Positions 1 through 8,062 of a DNA stretch of 64,000 nt are shown one piece after another. The notes under the pieces are model-generated. The model made no database searches and was not told where the DNA came from. It was given only the letters and a program-made list of their open reading frames with translations. Source of the DNA: an uncultured Acetatifactor sp. (GTDB lineage Bacteria; Bacillota; Clostridia; Lachnospirales; Lachnospiraceae); assembly GCA_910588225.1 (NCBI GenBank), contig CAJUQT010000007.1, positions 1-64,000 on the forward strand, written 5' to 3'. Position numbers and translations under genes: made by a program. How positions within the stretch are numbered: the first letter of the stretch is position 1; the number at the start of each line of letters is the position of its first letter.

Positions 1-51
1 AAATAGGTTCTGAAAGCACCATGAAATAAGGGCTGAAGATTCCGAGAAGTT

Positions 52-1623
52 ATGGCTTGGGCAAAGGAGGAAGCCAGGCTTGAAACTTTAAAGTACAAAG
101 AAAAACAAAAAAATAAATCAATTCAGATTACTTTTCATGCTGACCGGCAACTGGATTATGACAAACAGACCTTTTTCCGCGGCGGCTATCTTTTCCTGCA
201 ATCCGTCTATTATCAGATACAAATGAATAAAATCTGCCGAAAACTGAAACAGAAATATAGATTCAGATATGATATTAATGCAATCCTTTCTGACCTGATT
301 TTTACAAGGGTTCTGGAGCCTTGCAGCAAACGCTCCTCCTACAAGGCGGCTTCTGAATTTTTAGAAAAACCTTCCTATGAACTTCATGACGTATACCGTG
401 CATTGGATGTTCTTGGTGCCGAATGCGACCTTATTCAATCAGAAATTTATAAAAACAGTCATTTTCTCGGAGAAAGAAATGATAAGATCCTTTATTATGA
501 CTGTTCGAATTATTATTTTGAAATCGAGCAGGAAGATGGCAGTAAAAAATATGGAAAAAGCAAAGAACACAGGCCGAATCCTATCATTCAAATGGGGCTA
601 TTTATGGACGGAGACGGAATTCCTCTTGCGTTCTCGCTTTTTCCCGGAAATGCGAATGAACAGACATCCCTGAAACCATTAGAAAAGAAAGTCCTTGGAG
701 ATTTCGGATGCCAGAAATTCATTTATTGCAGTGATGCAGGGCTTGGTTCGGAATCGATTCGTGAATACAATCATATGGGAGAACGCGCTTATATTGTAAC
801 CCAGTCCCTTAAAAAGCTGAAAAAGGAAGAAAAAGAGTGGGCATTAAGTCCACAGGGATTTAAAAGGGTATCTGATAACGCTCCTGTTGATATCACAAAG
901 CTGCCGGCGGACGACAAAGGGCTTTATTACAAAGATGAACCTTATACCACAAAAAAGCTGCATCAGCGTTTGATTGTCACCTATTCCCCGAAATATGCCC
1001 TTTATCAAAAATCCATCCGTGACAAACAGGTAGGGCAGGCACAAAAGATGCTGGATTCAGGAAATACCAAAAAGAGCCGAAAAAATCCGAATGATCCGGC
1101 TCGTTTCATTGGGAAAATGGCTGTTACAAAAGAAGGGGAAGCGGCTGATATCCAGCATTATCTGGATGAAGATAAAATTTCTGAGGAAGCACAGTATGAC
1201 GGACTTTACGCAGTATGTACAGATCTATTGGATGATGAGGTCGGTGATATCCTAAAAGTAAGTGAAGGCAGATGGCAGATAGAAGAATGTTTCAGGATCA
1301 TGAAAACGGACTTTTCTGCAAGGCCAGTCTATCTGCAGGATGAAAACCGGATCAAAGCACATTTCCTAATCTGTTTTCTTGCATTAACCATCTATCGTTT
1401 TCTTGAAAAAAAACTGAATTATAAATATACGTGCGAAGAATTATTAGATACGTTAAAAGCAATGAATTTCGCTGAAATACAAGAACAGGGATTTATTCCG
1501 CTATACAAACGAGAGACAATCACAGATGATCTGCATGATGTCTGTGGTTTCCGAACAGATTTTCAATTCATAACCAAAAGTAAAATGAAGACAATTCAGA
1601 AAAAAAGTAAAGGAAAAGAATAA
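52..1623 (+). CDS. IS1634-type DDE transposase, N-terminus probably missing
   Basis: Cut-and-paste transposase of the IS4 superfamily, IS1634 group. The 523-residue product has the DDE layout: first Asp in YYDCSNYYFE (D150), second in FIYCSDAG (D228), and a C-terminal Glu in GRWQIEECFRIMK (about E411). Family members usually begin with some tens of extra residues. Here the same frame has stops at 4-6, 22-24 and 34-36, so translation can only start at the ATG at 52 or the upstream part is frameshifted. It sits at the distal end of the polysaccharide locus, on the opposite strand. Activity is uncertain because the left end lies outside the window. Confidence 0.85.
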   Translation: MAWAKEEARLETLKYKEKQKNKSIQITFHADRQLDYDKQTFFRGGYLFLQSVYYQIQMNKICRKLKQKYRFRYDINAILSDLIFTRVLEPCSKRSSYKAASEFLEKPSYELHDVYRALDVLGAECDLIQSEIYKNSHFLGERNDKILYYDCSNYYFEIEQEDGSKKYGKSKEHRPNPIIQMGLFMDGDGIPLAFSLFPGNANEQTSLKPLEKKVLGDFGCQKFIYCSDAGLGSESIREYNHMGERAYIVTQSLKKLKKEEKEWALSPQGFKRVSDNAPVDITKLPADDKGLYYKDEPYTTKKLHQRLIVTYSPKYALYQKSIRDKQVGQAQKMLDSGNTKKSRKNPNDPARFIGKMAVTKEGEAADIQHYLDEDKISEEAQYDGLYAVCTDLLDDEVGDILKVSEGRWQIEECFRIMKTDFSARPVYLQDENRIKAHFLICFLALTIYRFLEKKLNYKYTCEELLDTLKAMNFAEIQEQGFIPLYKRETITDDLHDVCGFRTDFQFITKSKMKTIQKKSKGKE

Positions 1624-1943
1624 ATTACTATAGTTCGTGACAACGGCAAAAATCGTTGCAGCCCAGTAACCATACGGATTACAGCGATTTTTTATTTTAC
1701 CAACTGTCAAAGACGGGAATATATAAAGTATAACATTATTCATGCATAAAGTATATATAATGTTGACAATCATATTTCTTTAAACTAAAGAGAATTTGCC
1801 ACCAAACTTGACTCATAATATATCTCTATCCAACCAGCGTAATCTTCTGCCCCCATTTCTTGTATCTCCGAATGTAAAGTATTCTCCAGACAACTATTAT
1901 TAAAATTGCCCCTCCGGATACTGTCACTCTTATGTTAAAATAC
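1624..1943. other. non-coding gap between transposase and phosphatase gene
   Basis: The gap holds the transposon right end and AT-rich sequence downstream of the kdsC-like gene. No credible ORF or clear terminator was seen. Confidence 0.5.
1697..1717. repeat. possible right terminal repeat of the IS1634-type element
   Basis: About 75 bases after the transposase stop the sequence runs into a short non-repetitive block that could be the right inverted repeat. The left end is outside the window, so the repeat cannot be matched. This is inference from position only. Confidence 0.2.
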
Positions 1944-2453
1944 TTAGATTCCCCCATATACTTCGGCTATAACTCTATTCCATTTGTCTGCCTCCCTGAG
2001 CAGATGTTCAATAACATCCCTTACTGCCCCATGTCCGCCTTTCAGCGGACTGATATAATGTGCAATTTCCAGTACTTCCTGACAGCTATCCGCAGGACAG
2101 CCTACAAACCCGACTAATTTCATGGATGACAGATCATTCAAATCATCACCAATATATCCCATTTCTTCTTTTGCAAGATTATTTTTTTTCATAAACTCTT
2201 GTAAAAAAGAAGTTTTATCCTTAATATCCTGATACAGGTAATCCACTTTCATTTCTTCCATTCGTCGCTTTGTGGCCTTGCATTCACGTCCAGTAAGAAT
2301 TATTATTTTAATTCCAGCTTTTTGTGCTGCAAAAAATCCCGCCGCATCTTTTGTACAAAATTTCTTCAGCTCGTTGCCTGTTTCATCATAATAAATTCCG
2401 CTATCCGTCAACGTTCCATCAACATCAATTACCAGATATTTTATTGTTTTCAC
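1944..2453 (-). CDS. KdsC-like HAD phosphatase (ulosonate 8/9-phosphate phosphatase type)
   Basis: HAD-superfamily phosphatase of the KdsC group, which lacks a large cap domain and removes phosphate from Kdo-8-P or related ulosonic acid phosphates. Motif I is VIDVDGTLTDSG near the N-terminus, motif II is ILTGRE, and motif III/IV is GYIGDDLNDLSSM. At about 170 residues it is the usual KdsC length. The chosen GTG at 2453 follows GGAGG; a longer GTG start at 2486 is possible. It is the last gene of the kdsB-aldolase-kdsC set. The family call is firm, but the true substrate is unknown because Gram-positive bacteria have no lipid A-core Kdo. Confidence 0.85.
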   Translation of the reverse strand: MKTIKYLVIDVDGTLTDSGIYYDETGNELKKFCTKDAAGFFAAQKAGIKIIILTGRECKATKRRMEEMKVDYLYQDIKDKTSFLQEFMKKNNLAKEEMGYIGDDLNDLSSMKLVGFVGCPADSCQEVLEIAHYISPLKGGHGAVRDVIEHLLREADKWNRVIAEVYGGI

Positions 2454-2504
2454 CTCGTCTCTGCTTCCTCCAAATACTATTTTCACATTGATATTAATAC
2501 TCTT

Positions 2505-4067
2505 CTATTCCATGTCATAAGCAGAAGGAGTCAGAAATTCAATCCCAATATCCATACGATGAATTGCTTCCGCCACTGCCATATTAAATTTATTTCCATG
2601 CTTTGTATAATTGCGGATATTACTGTTATAATAATTTTTTCCACTCATTGTATAACCGTCTGCACCAGCAACCATTACACCTTTTACCTGAATTTGTTTT
2701 AATAATTTTAACAGCATAATCAGACTGTTACATCCCTGTTCAAAGGCTCCAGCAAGACTATTATAGTCAATCCGATAGTCTGCTAATTCCTCTTTCAAAT
2801 TAGAAGTCACAATCGTTCTGCACTGGATATTCTCCAGCTTATTGTATCGTCTCCTGTTACTGAAAAATGCATAATCAACAGAATATTCTTCTGGTATAAA
2901 ATTTACTGATATTACAATCGGGTTCTTTTTTCCTATATAGCCTTTTATTTTGTCCGAATAGTTTACAATAGAAGAACCTGGTGCAATGATCAGGATATCT
3001 CTATTTTGAAGTATTTTTTCCAGTTTCTCTCTGTCAGAATAATCCTGAATTCTGTTGTTTTTATATTCCTCATACAGCATATCTGCATAACTTTTATCAA
3101 ATACCGCTGCCCTATCCCGCTCAAATCTGGCTAAGATATGATTAATATCTCTGTTCGTCAAATCTCCTTTTTCCAGATAATATTCCGCATAATTTCTATG
3201 TAGATTAAATCTTGCAGATAGAAAATATGCCGGTGTATATCCCCATTCTGCCTCGCCCTTCAACGGTGCTATGTAGTCCTGTATCCCGTCCATCAAATAA
3301 TCTATATCATAGGACTTGTCCATATAATCATTCAGATAATCTGCTATCAATTCTATGGGAAGATTGCCAGGTATTCTTCCCATCCCCATCAGACTGGCAT
3401 CTACCGAGACAGGGCGTCCAAGATGACGGTCAATAAAATTTTGAGCCAGACAACAACTCAGAGACATATTTTCATGCAGATGCAACGCCAGTCGGATATC
3501 TTTCTCCAGATTATTATCCGCAAGACTGACAATTCTGTCTAAGTCCCGGCGTTTCATGCTGCCAAAAGTATCAACAATAGAAAACTGGCAGGGATGAATT
3601 TCATTCACCTGCTTTAATATCCAAAGAATTTTTTCATCAGAATACCCCATGATATTAATTGGATTAATACTCAGCTTATATCCCTTTTCCATTACCTGCC
3701 TTGCAAAGGCCATACTTTCTTCTATATCATATTCATGCGCGGTAATTCGAATCAATTCTATTCCGCTTCCGCTGTATGGAGTCAGTTTTTCTACGGAAAA
3801 ATTACTATTCATTGCCATTGCGGAGAACATAGTCTGACCGCAATCCTTTGGAAGAAGCCTGTTTAATTGATCAATTGTATTACATACAGTAATGTCCGGA
3901 TCATATCCTTCTACATTCCGCAGAAATCCCACTTCAATTATATCTATGTGCGCTTTCACAAGCGCTCTTATGATCTCTCTGGCACACTGAAACCCCCATT
4001 TCCAATTATTAACATAGCCCCCATCTCTTAAAGTACAATCCAAAAGCTTCAAATCATAACTGGCCAT
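2505..4067 (-). CDS. HMGL/DRE-TIM aldolase fused to a C-terminal DUF115/GT-like domain
   Basis: The N-terminal half (about 1-345) is a DRE-TIM metallolyase/aldolase like 4-hydroxy-2-oxovalerate aldolase. It shows DCTLRDGGY (R14, D15), the metal-binding pair LALHLHEN (H196, H198) and a Gly-rich stretch near 226-235. Relatives make or break bonds next to pyruvate. The C-terminal part (about 355-520) starts with LIIAPGSSIVNY and has ISVNF and VMVAGADGY, a pattern resembling MAF/DUF115 and GT42-like folds; this is a weak resemblance. The start overlaps the kdsB-like stop by 14 bp, so the two are translationally coupled. By context it may condense pyruvate with an aldehyde to form an ulosonic acid, replacing a KdsA/NeuB-type synthase. 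That function is inference. Confidence 0.8.
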   Translation of the reverse strand: MASYDLKLLDCTLRDGGYVNNWKWGFQCAREIIRALVKAHIDIIEVGFLRNVEGYDPDITVCNTIDQLNRLLPKDCGQTMFSAMAMNSNFSVEKLTPYSGSGIELIRITAHEYDIEESMAFARQVMEKGYKLSINPINIMGYSDEKILWILKQVNEIHPCQFSIVDTFGSMKRRDLDRIVSLADNNLEKDIRLALHLHENMSLSCCLAQNFIDRHLGRPVSVDASLMGMGRIPGNLPIELIADYLNDYMDKSYDIDYLMDGIQDYIAPLKGEAEWGYTPAYFLSARFNLHRNYAEYYLEKGDLTNRDINHILARFERDRAAVFDKSYADMLYEEYKNNRIQDYSDREKLEKILQNRDILIIAPGSSIVNYSDKIKGYIGKKNPIVISVNFIPEEYSVDYAFFSNRRRYNKLENIQCRTIVTSNLKEELADYRIDYNSLAGAFEQGCNSLIMLLKLLKQIQVKGVMVAGADGYTMSGKNYYNSNIRNYTKHGNKFNMAVAEAIHRMDIGIEFLTPSAYDME

Positions 4068-4797
4068 CTTTTTTCTCCTTCATCATACAGATGATCATGT
4101 CTAAATCTTTTTCTGTATCTACCGAAAGACTATGACAATCTGAAACCTTAATCAGTTTTAGCTCTTTGCCATAATCAAGGAAACGCAATGTATCAATTCC
4201 TTCAATTTGTTCAAAGCGTCCGGGCTGAGAATACTTATAAAAATCCAGCATTTTTTTGTTATAGCCTATAATGCCTACATGCTTATAATATTTAAAATTT
4301 ATCGCTTTAAATGGATATGGAATGGGCATCCGTGACATGTATAAAGCGTCTCCCTTTTCATCAAATACTACCTTTATGTTGGATGCATCCATAACCTGTG
4401 CCGGATCTGACATTTCCGTAATGATATTCGTACCAAATTCACAATCCTGCGGGATCTCCTGTGGTATCGCTGCGGCTATGGCTGTTGTATTGATTAATGG
4501 CTCATCTCCGTTAAGCTGAAGATAAAAATCCGCCTTGATTTTTTCCGATACTTCCTGCAGACGGTGTGCCGCTGTCCTATGACTGCTCATCGTCATAATT
4601 ACTGGAATATCATTCTCCTGGCATACCTTTCGAATCTGCTCATCGTCTGTCGCTACATAAACCTCATCCAGTTTTTTCACTGCACAAACTCTTTGAAATA
4701 CCCACCAGACCATCGGATGGCCTAAAATATCCTTCAATGGTTTCCCTGGAAGTCTGGTTGAATTATAACGGGCTGGGATTACACCTATGGCCTTCAT
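4054..4797 (-). CDS. KdsB-like CMP-ulosonate cytidylyltransferase
   Basis: Cytidylyltransferase that activates a 3-deoxy-ulosonic acid with CTP to give a CMP-sugar donor. The N-terminal signature IPARYNSTRLPGKPL (7-21) and the LQLNGDEPLI metal/sugar-binding segment are those of KdsB rather than NeuA. Length is 247 residues, normal for the family. GGGAAA lies before the ATG. It overlaps the following aldolase gene and is upstream of the phosphatase gene, so the three probably form one pathway. The exact sugar (Kdo or another ulosonate) cannot be read from sequence. Confidence 0.9.
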   Translation of the reverse strand: MKAIGVIPARYNSTRLPGKPLKDILGHPMVWWVFQRVCAVKKLDEVYVATDDEQIRKVCQENDIPVIMTMSSHRTAAHRLQEVSEKIKADFYLQLNGDEPLINTTAIAAAIPQEIPQDCEFGTNIITEMSDPAQVMDASNIKVVFDEKGDALYMSRMPIPYPFKAINFKYYKHVGIIGYNKKMLDFYKYSQPGRFEQIEGIDTLRFLDYGKELKLIKVSDCHSLSVDTEKDLDMIICMMKEKKDGQL

Positions 4798-4878
4798 GCA
4801 CTTATTTCCCTTTCATATATTTTTACTAAACTTGCAATGGCAAATTCTCTATTACATAACAAATCATCCATCGTCATT

Positions 4879-6531
4879 TCATTCCGCAAGTCTTCTCATA
4901 TTCTCAATGAATTTTTTTATACTCTTTTTTGAAACAAGATCAGTATTTAAATGTTCGTATAAACGATTTTCATCTAATAGTTCAATGTGCTCTCTTATAT
5001 ATTTTTTATACCACTTTTTGCTGGGCTTATGATAATATTCTAAAATGCGAATAATAATTTCATCCGAATCTGACAGATATTTATAACCACTATCGCAGAT
5101 AACATTATTTAGACATTCCTGTGCAAACTTATCATCTAATCCATAAATTGAGTCCATAAATTCAAATTGAAATACCATAAAATCACGCAGCCATATAATA
5201 ACTTTCTTTTGCGCATTTTCTTCCTTTCTCTCTACTCTGATCCATTCATTATTAAAATGAGTCAAAGAAAAATTGTGTGCGATTTCGCATACGGGACACG
5301 GATATTTTGTTAAAATATCCGTGTTCCCACGAAAATAGAATTTTCGTGGGAACACGGGGTGCTGTCTTGATTTTTTTGCTCTTAAAACAACATACTCATA
5401 ATTCCCTATCAAATTGAAAAATTCCGATATATCTCTGTTTATTTCAAACAAAATTCGACAAAATTTGCTCTGCAAATAGTTGTCAGCAATATGCATAATT
5501 ACATCGTATTGATAATTGGGAATCTGCACTGCATATCTTTCCCGAAATGCTTTTTTTATTCTCATCACCATCTTTGATTGTGTCGTATAATTTTTTGCAT
5601 TTATCCCTATTTGAGGATTATCAATATGTAATTTAAATATTCTTATTGGCCATTCATTACATTCCTCAGACATACAGCTTTGAATCTGTGAGAGCTTAAG
5701 TTCCATCCCGTCATTATCCAGAATATCAGTATGATAAATTCCCTTAAAAATGTGTTGAAAATCTCCCTTTTCCAGGATATAGTCATTTACCTCATAAACG
5801 CGAATTTGTTCCGGCAAATATACTTTTAATTCATTAATAATTTCTTCCGAAAATTGCACTGCCGGAGGCCAGATTACTCCCAAAAAATCATAGTTAACAG
5901 ATTCTAATATTTCATCACACTTATTCTTAATTAATCTGCATTCCTCTGCAGTAAATCTGTTTTTCCAGAAGAAATCATAGTCAAAAATTCTATTTCTTAC
6001 TATATTCAATACTTTTCCGTTAACAAATTCTTGCTTATGATACAGTGCCAATGTCAATCGATGTGAACCATCTCTGATATCCAAATCTTTTGATAATTCA
6101 ATCCGACTGTTTTCCTGATATCCATTCTTTTCATAAGATAATATTAATTCCTTATACCTGTCACTCCAATCAAAACCGGAAGGTGCCTGCATTCTCTGAT
6201 ACATCTCAAAACCCGTATCATTTTTACCATAAAGCGCCTCTACAGCAAGCATTCGCACCGCCGCATCCATATGTTTGTAATTGGAATAATCTCCGCCATA
6301 ATATTGTGCCAGGAATATATCATTTACCGAGTACTCTTTTTCTGCCAACACTTTGACTAATTTCCCATTATCCATAACACCGTGATATTTTGCCTTAAAG
6401 TTATAGATACTTTCCCCATGTATCATCTTATAGCGTGTATATCGTTTGGATATGGAATTATGAAAAATGCCAGAGTCAATTACTTTTATGGACCGTTTTA
6501 TAATCTTCTTTACTTTTCGCTTTATTCCCAT
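4879..6531 (-). CDS. unrecognised capsule-locus protein with DGSHR motif
   Basis: I do not recognise this 550-residue protein. It is mainly soluble with a basic N-terminus. Around residues 150-165 is DIRDGSHRLTLALYH, a motif like the ParB/sulfiredoxin-type fold in which DGxHR binds nucleotide. The second half has FKGIYHTDILD, YDVIMHIADNYLQ and a pair of Cys in YPCPVCEIAHN. ATG at 6531 follows AAGGAG; the TTG just before it is less likely. It lies between the flippase and kdsB-like genes, so a role in making or attaching the unusual sugar is plausible but unproven. A double palindrome sits inside the gene (5296-5357). Confidence 0.7.
   Translation of the reverse strand: MGIKRKVKKIIKRSIKVIDSGIFHNSISKRYTRYKMIHGESIYNFKAKYHGVMDNGKLVKVLAEKEYSVNDIFLAQYYGGDYSNYKHMDAAVRMLAVEALYGKNDTGFEMYQRMQAPSGFDWSDRYKELILSYEKNGYQENSRIELSKDLDIRDGSHRLTLALYHKQEFVNGKVLNIVRNRIFDYDFFWKNRFTAEECRLIKNKCDEILESVNYDFLGVIWPPAVQFSEEIINELKVYLPEQIRVYEVNDYILEKGDFQHIFKGIYHTDILDNDGMELKLSQIQSCMSEECNEWPIRIFKLHIDNPQIGINAKNYTTQSKMVMRIKKAFRERYAVQIPNYQYDVIMHIADNYLQSKFCRILFEINRDISEFFNLIGNYEYVVLRAKKSRQHPVFPRKFYFRGNTDILTKYPCPVCEIAHNFSLTHFNNEWIRVERKEENAQKKVIIWLRDFMVFQFEFMDSIYGLDDKFAQECLNNVICDSGYKYLSDSDEIIIRILEYYHKPSKKWYKKYIREHIELLDENRLYEHLNTDLVSKKSIKKFIENMRRLAE
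5296..5357. repeat. two overlapping near-perfect palindromes inside the 551-residue ORF
   Basis: The left palindrome has 13-bp arms at 5296-5308 and 5312-5324 around GTT. The right palindrome has 18-bp perfect arms at 5319-5336 and 5340-5357 around AGA. They share 5319-5324, so only one hairpin can form at a time. The reading frame stays open through both. Confidence 0.9.
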
Positions 6532-6564
6532 CAATAAACTCCTTCACAGTACTTTCTGATAACT

Positions 6565-8040
6565 TTATTTTTCTTTAACAACTTTCCACATCTGTCTGAT
6601 TACTCCGAAAACTTCTTTTCGCTTTAACATGGTTACCATTACTACTATAATTACAATTCCCCACCTAACTGTTGTTTGCTCATATAACAACATCGTGAAA
6701 AACATAAATATAATGCTACACACTACCAAAAAAATAATCTTCCCAAGATCAAATGCTTTGTTATTTCCATTCTGTCGTATCAGAATAACTGCAACCATGC
6801 CATGGAATACCATATTTATTAGATAACATATAAGTGTCGTATAGCCTGCTGCCAAATATCCGAAACGTGGAATTGCCACGGCATTCAATATAATATTTAT
6901 AATTGCTGATAAGACAGAGGATACAGCAATCCATTTGTTTTTCTCATAAAAAAATTCGATATTTATAAATATCTGAGTAAGCCACATTACCAAAATCCCA
7001 ATGGTTACCGTTGGCACTACGTAAATCGCAGCATAATATTCTTTGGCGGCAAATATTTTCATTGCTTCAGGCGCAACAAATATCAAAAGGAAATGAACCG
7101 CCGCCACTATCACCATAATCAGGTTGACAACATTCGCAACCTTTCTGTTTTCCCCTTTTTTCATTTCCTGAAATTGCCAGGGAATCAATGTACTGTTAAC
7201 AGCACCGTTAATGACAGAAACCATCATAGCCAAAGAGTAGGCCACACTATATATTCCTGCTGCTGATGCAGAATCTAATCTTTCAATCATAAATCTGTCT
7301 GCCTGATTTAACACTGTCTGGGAAAGATAGTACGGTATCAGAGGAATATTGAAGGACAATGCAAATTTCCAGTACTCTTTTACATATATTGCTCTTCCAT
7401 TGACAAACATCATATACCATGCAATTATTCCGGTTATTACAATAGGCAATACATAACCTATCATGGCTCCCAATGCTTTATCCAAGCCAGTTGCTTTAAA
7501 TAACAAAATAAATACAATTTTTAAAATTGGTGTGGCAAATGCCGTAAACAAAGTACATATGACAATAAGGCGATATTTGAATTCATACCTATTTTCGACA
7601 AACCATAAATTCATTGCTCCGTTACAGAAAACCCAGGCAAACATAAGTGTAATTACAAAAAAGCTTTGATGAAGAATAAATGTAATTTGTTTTTGATATA
7701 AAAGGAAAATCACATACAAAAGCATGGTAATTGTAAACATCAGTCCTGCCATAGAAGATGTATATCTGCTTTTTTCTTCATTATATCTCTTCATTCCTAC
7801 AAAGTAACCATTTCCATACAGAGTTAATGTACCTAATACAATAAGAATGTTGCTATATGAAATAAATACACTATAGGTGCCATATTCATCCGTGGTAAGC
7901 ATTCTTGTTATAATAGGTATTGTAAGCATTGAAACAGCTTTCTGCGCAATGTTGCAAAACAAAAACCAGAAAGATGCTTTTGCTGTAACTGGAAGATTTT
8001 TATATCTTTGTATGAATTGTTTCCAAGCAACATTTACCAA
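6565..8040 (-). CDS. Wzx-type polysaccharide flippase (PST/MATE-like)
   Basis: Integral membrane protein of 491 residues with about 12-14 hydrophobic helices, matching the polysaccharide transport (RfbX/Wzx) family that flips lipid-linked repeat units across the membrane. The N-terminal stretch with MLTTDEYGTYSVFISYSN is typical of the family. The start is a TTG preceded at a good distance by GGGAGAG. It is the only flippase in the locus and lies among the glycosyltransferases, so it should export the repeat unit begun by the phosphoglycosyl transferase at 15.9 kb. Confidence 0.88.
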   Translation of the reverse strand: MVNVAWKQFIQRYKNLPVTAKASFWFLFCNIAQKAVSMLTIPIITRMLTTDEYGTYSVFISYSNILIVLGTLTLYGNGYFVGMKRYNEEKSRYTSSMAGLMFTITMLLYVIFLLYQKQITFILHQSFFVITLMFAWVFCNGAMNLWFVENRYEFKYRLIVICTLFTAFATPILKIVFILLFKATGLDKALGAMIGYVLPIVITGIIAWYMMFVNGRAIYVKEYWKFALSFNIPLIPYYLSQTVLNQADRFMIERLDSASAAGIYSVAYSLAMMVSVINGAVNSTLIPWQFQEMKKGENRKVANVVNLIMVIVAAVHFLLIFVAPEAMKIFAAKEYYAAIYVVPTVTIGILVMWLTQIFINIEFFYEKNKWIAVSSVLSAIINIILNAVAIPRFGYLAAGYTTLICYLINMVFHGMVAVILIRQNGNNKAFDLGKIIFLVVCSIIFMFFTMLLYEQTTVRWGIVIIVVMVTMLKRKEVFGVIRQMWKVVKEK

Positions 8041-8062
8041 TTTTTAAACTCTCCCACTTCAT

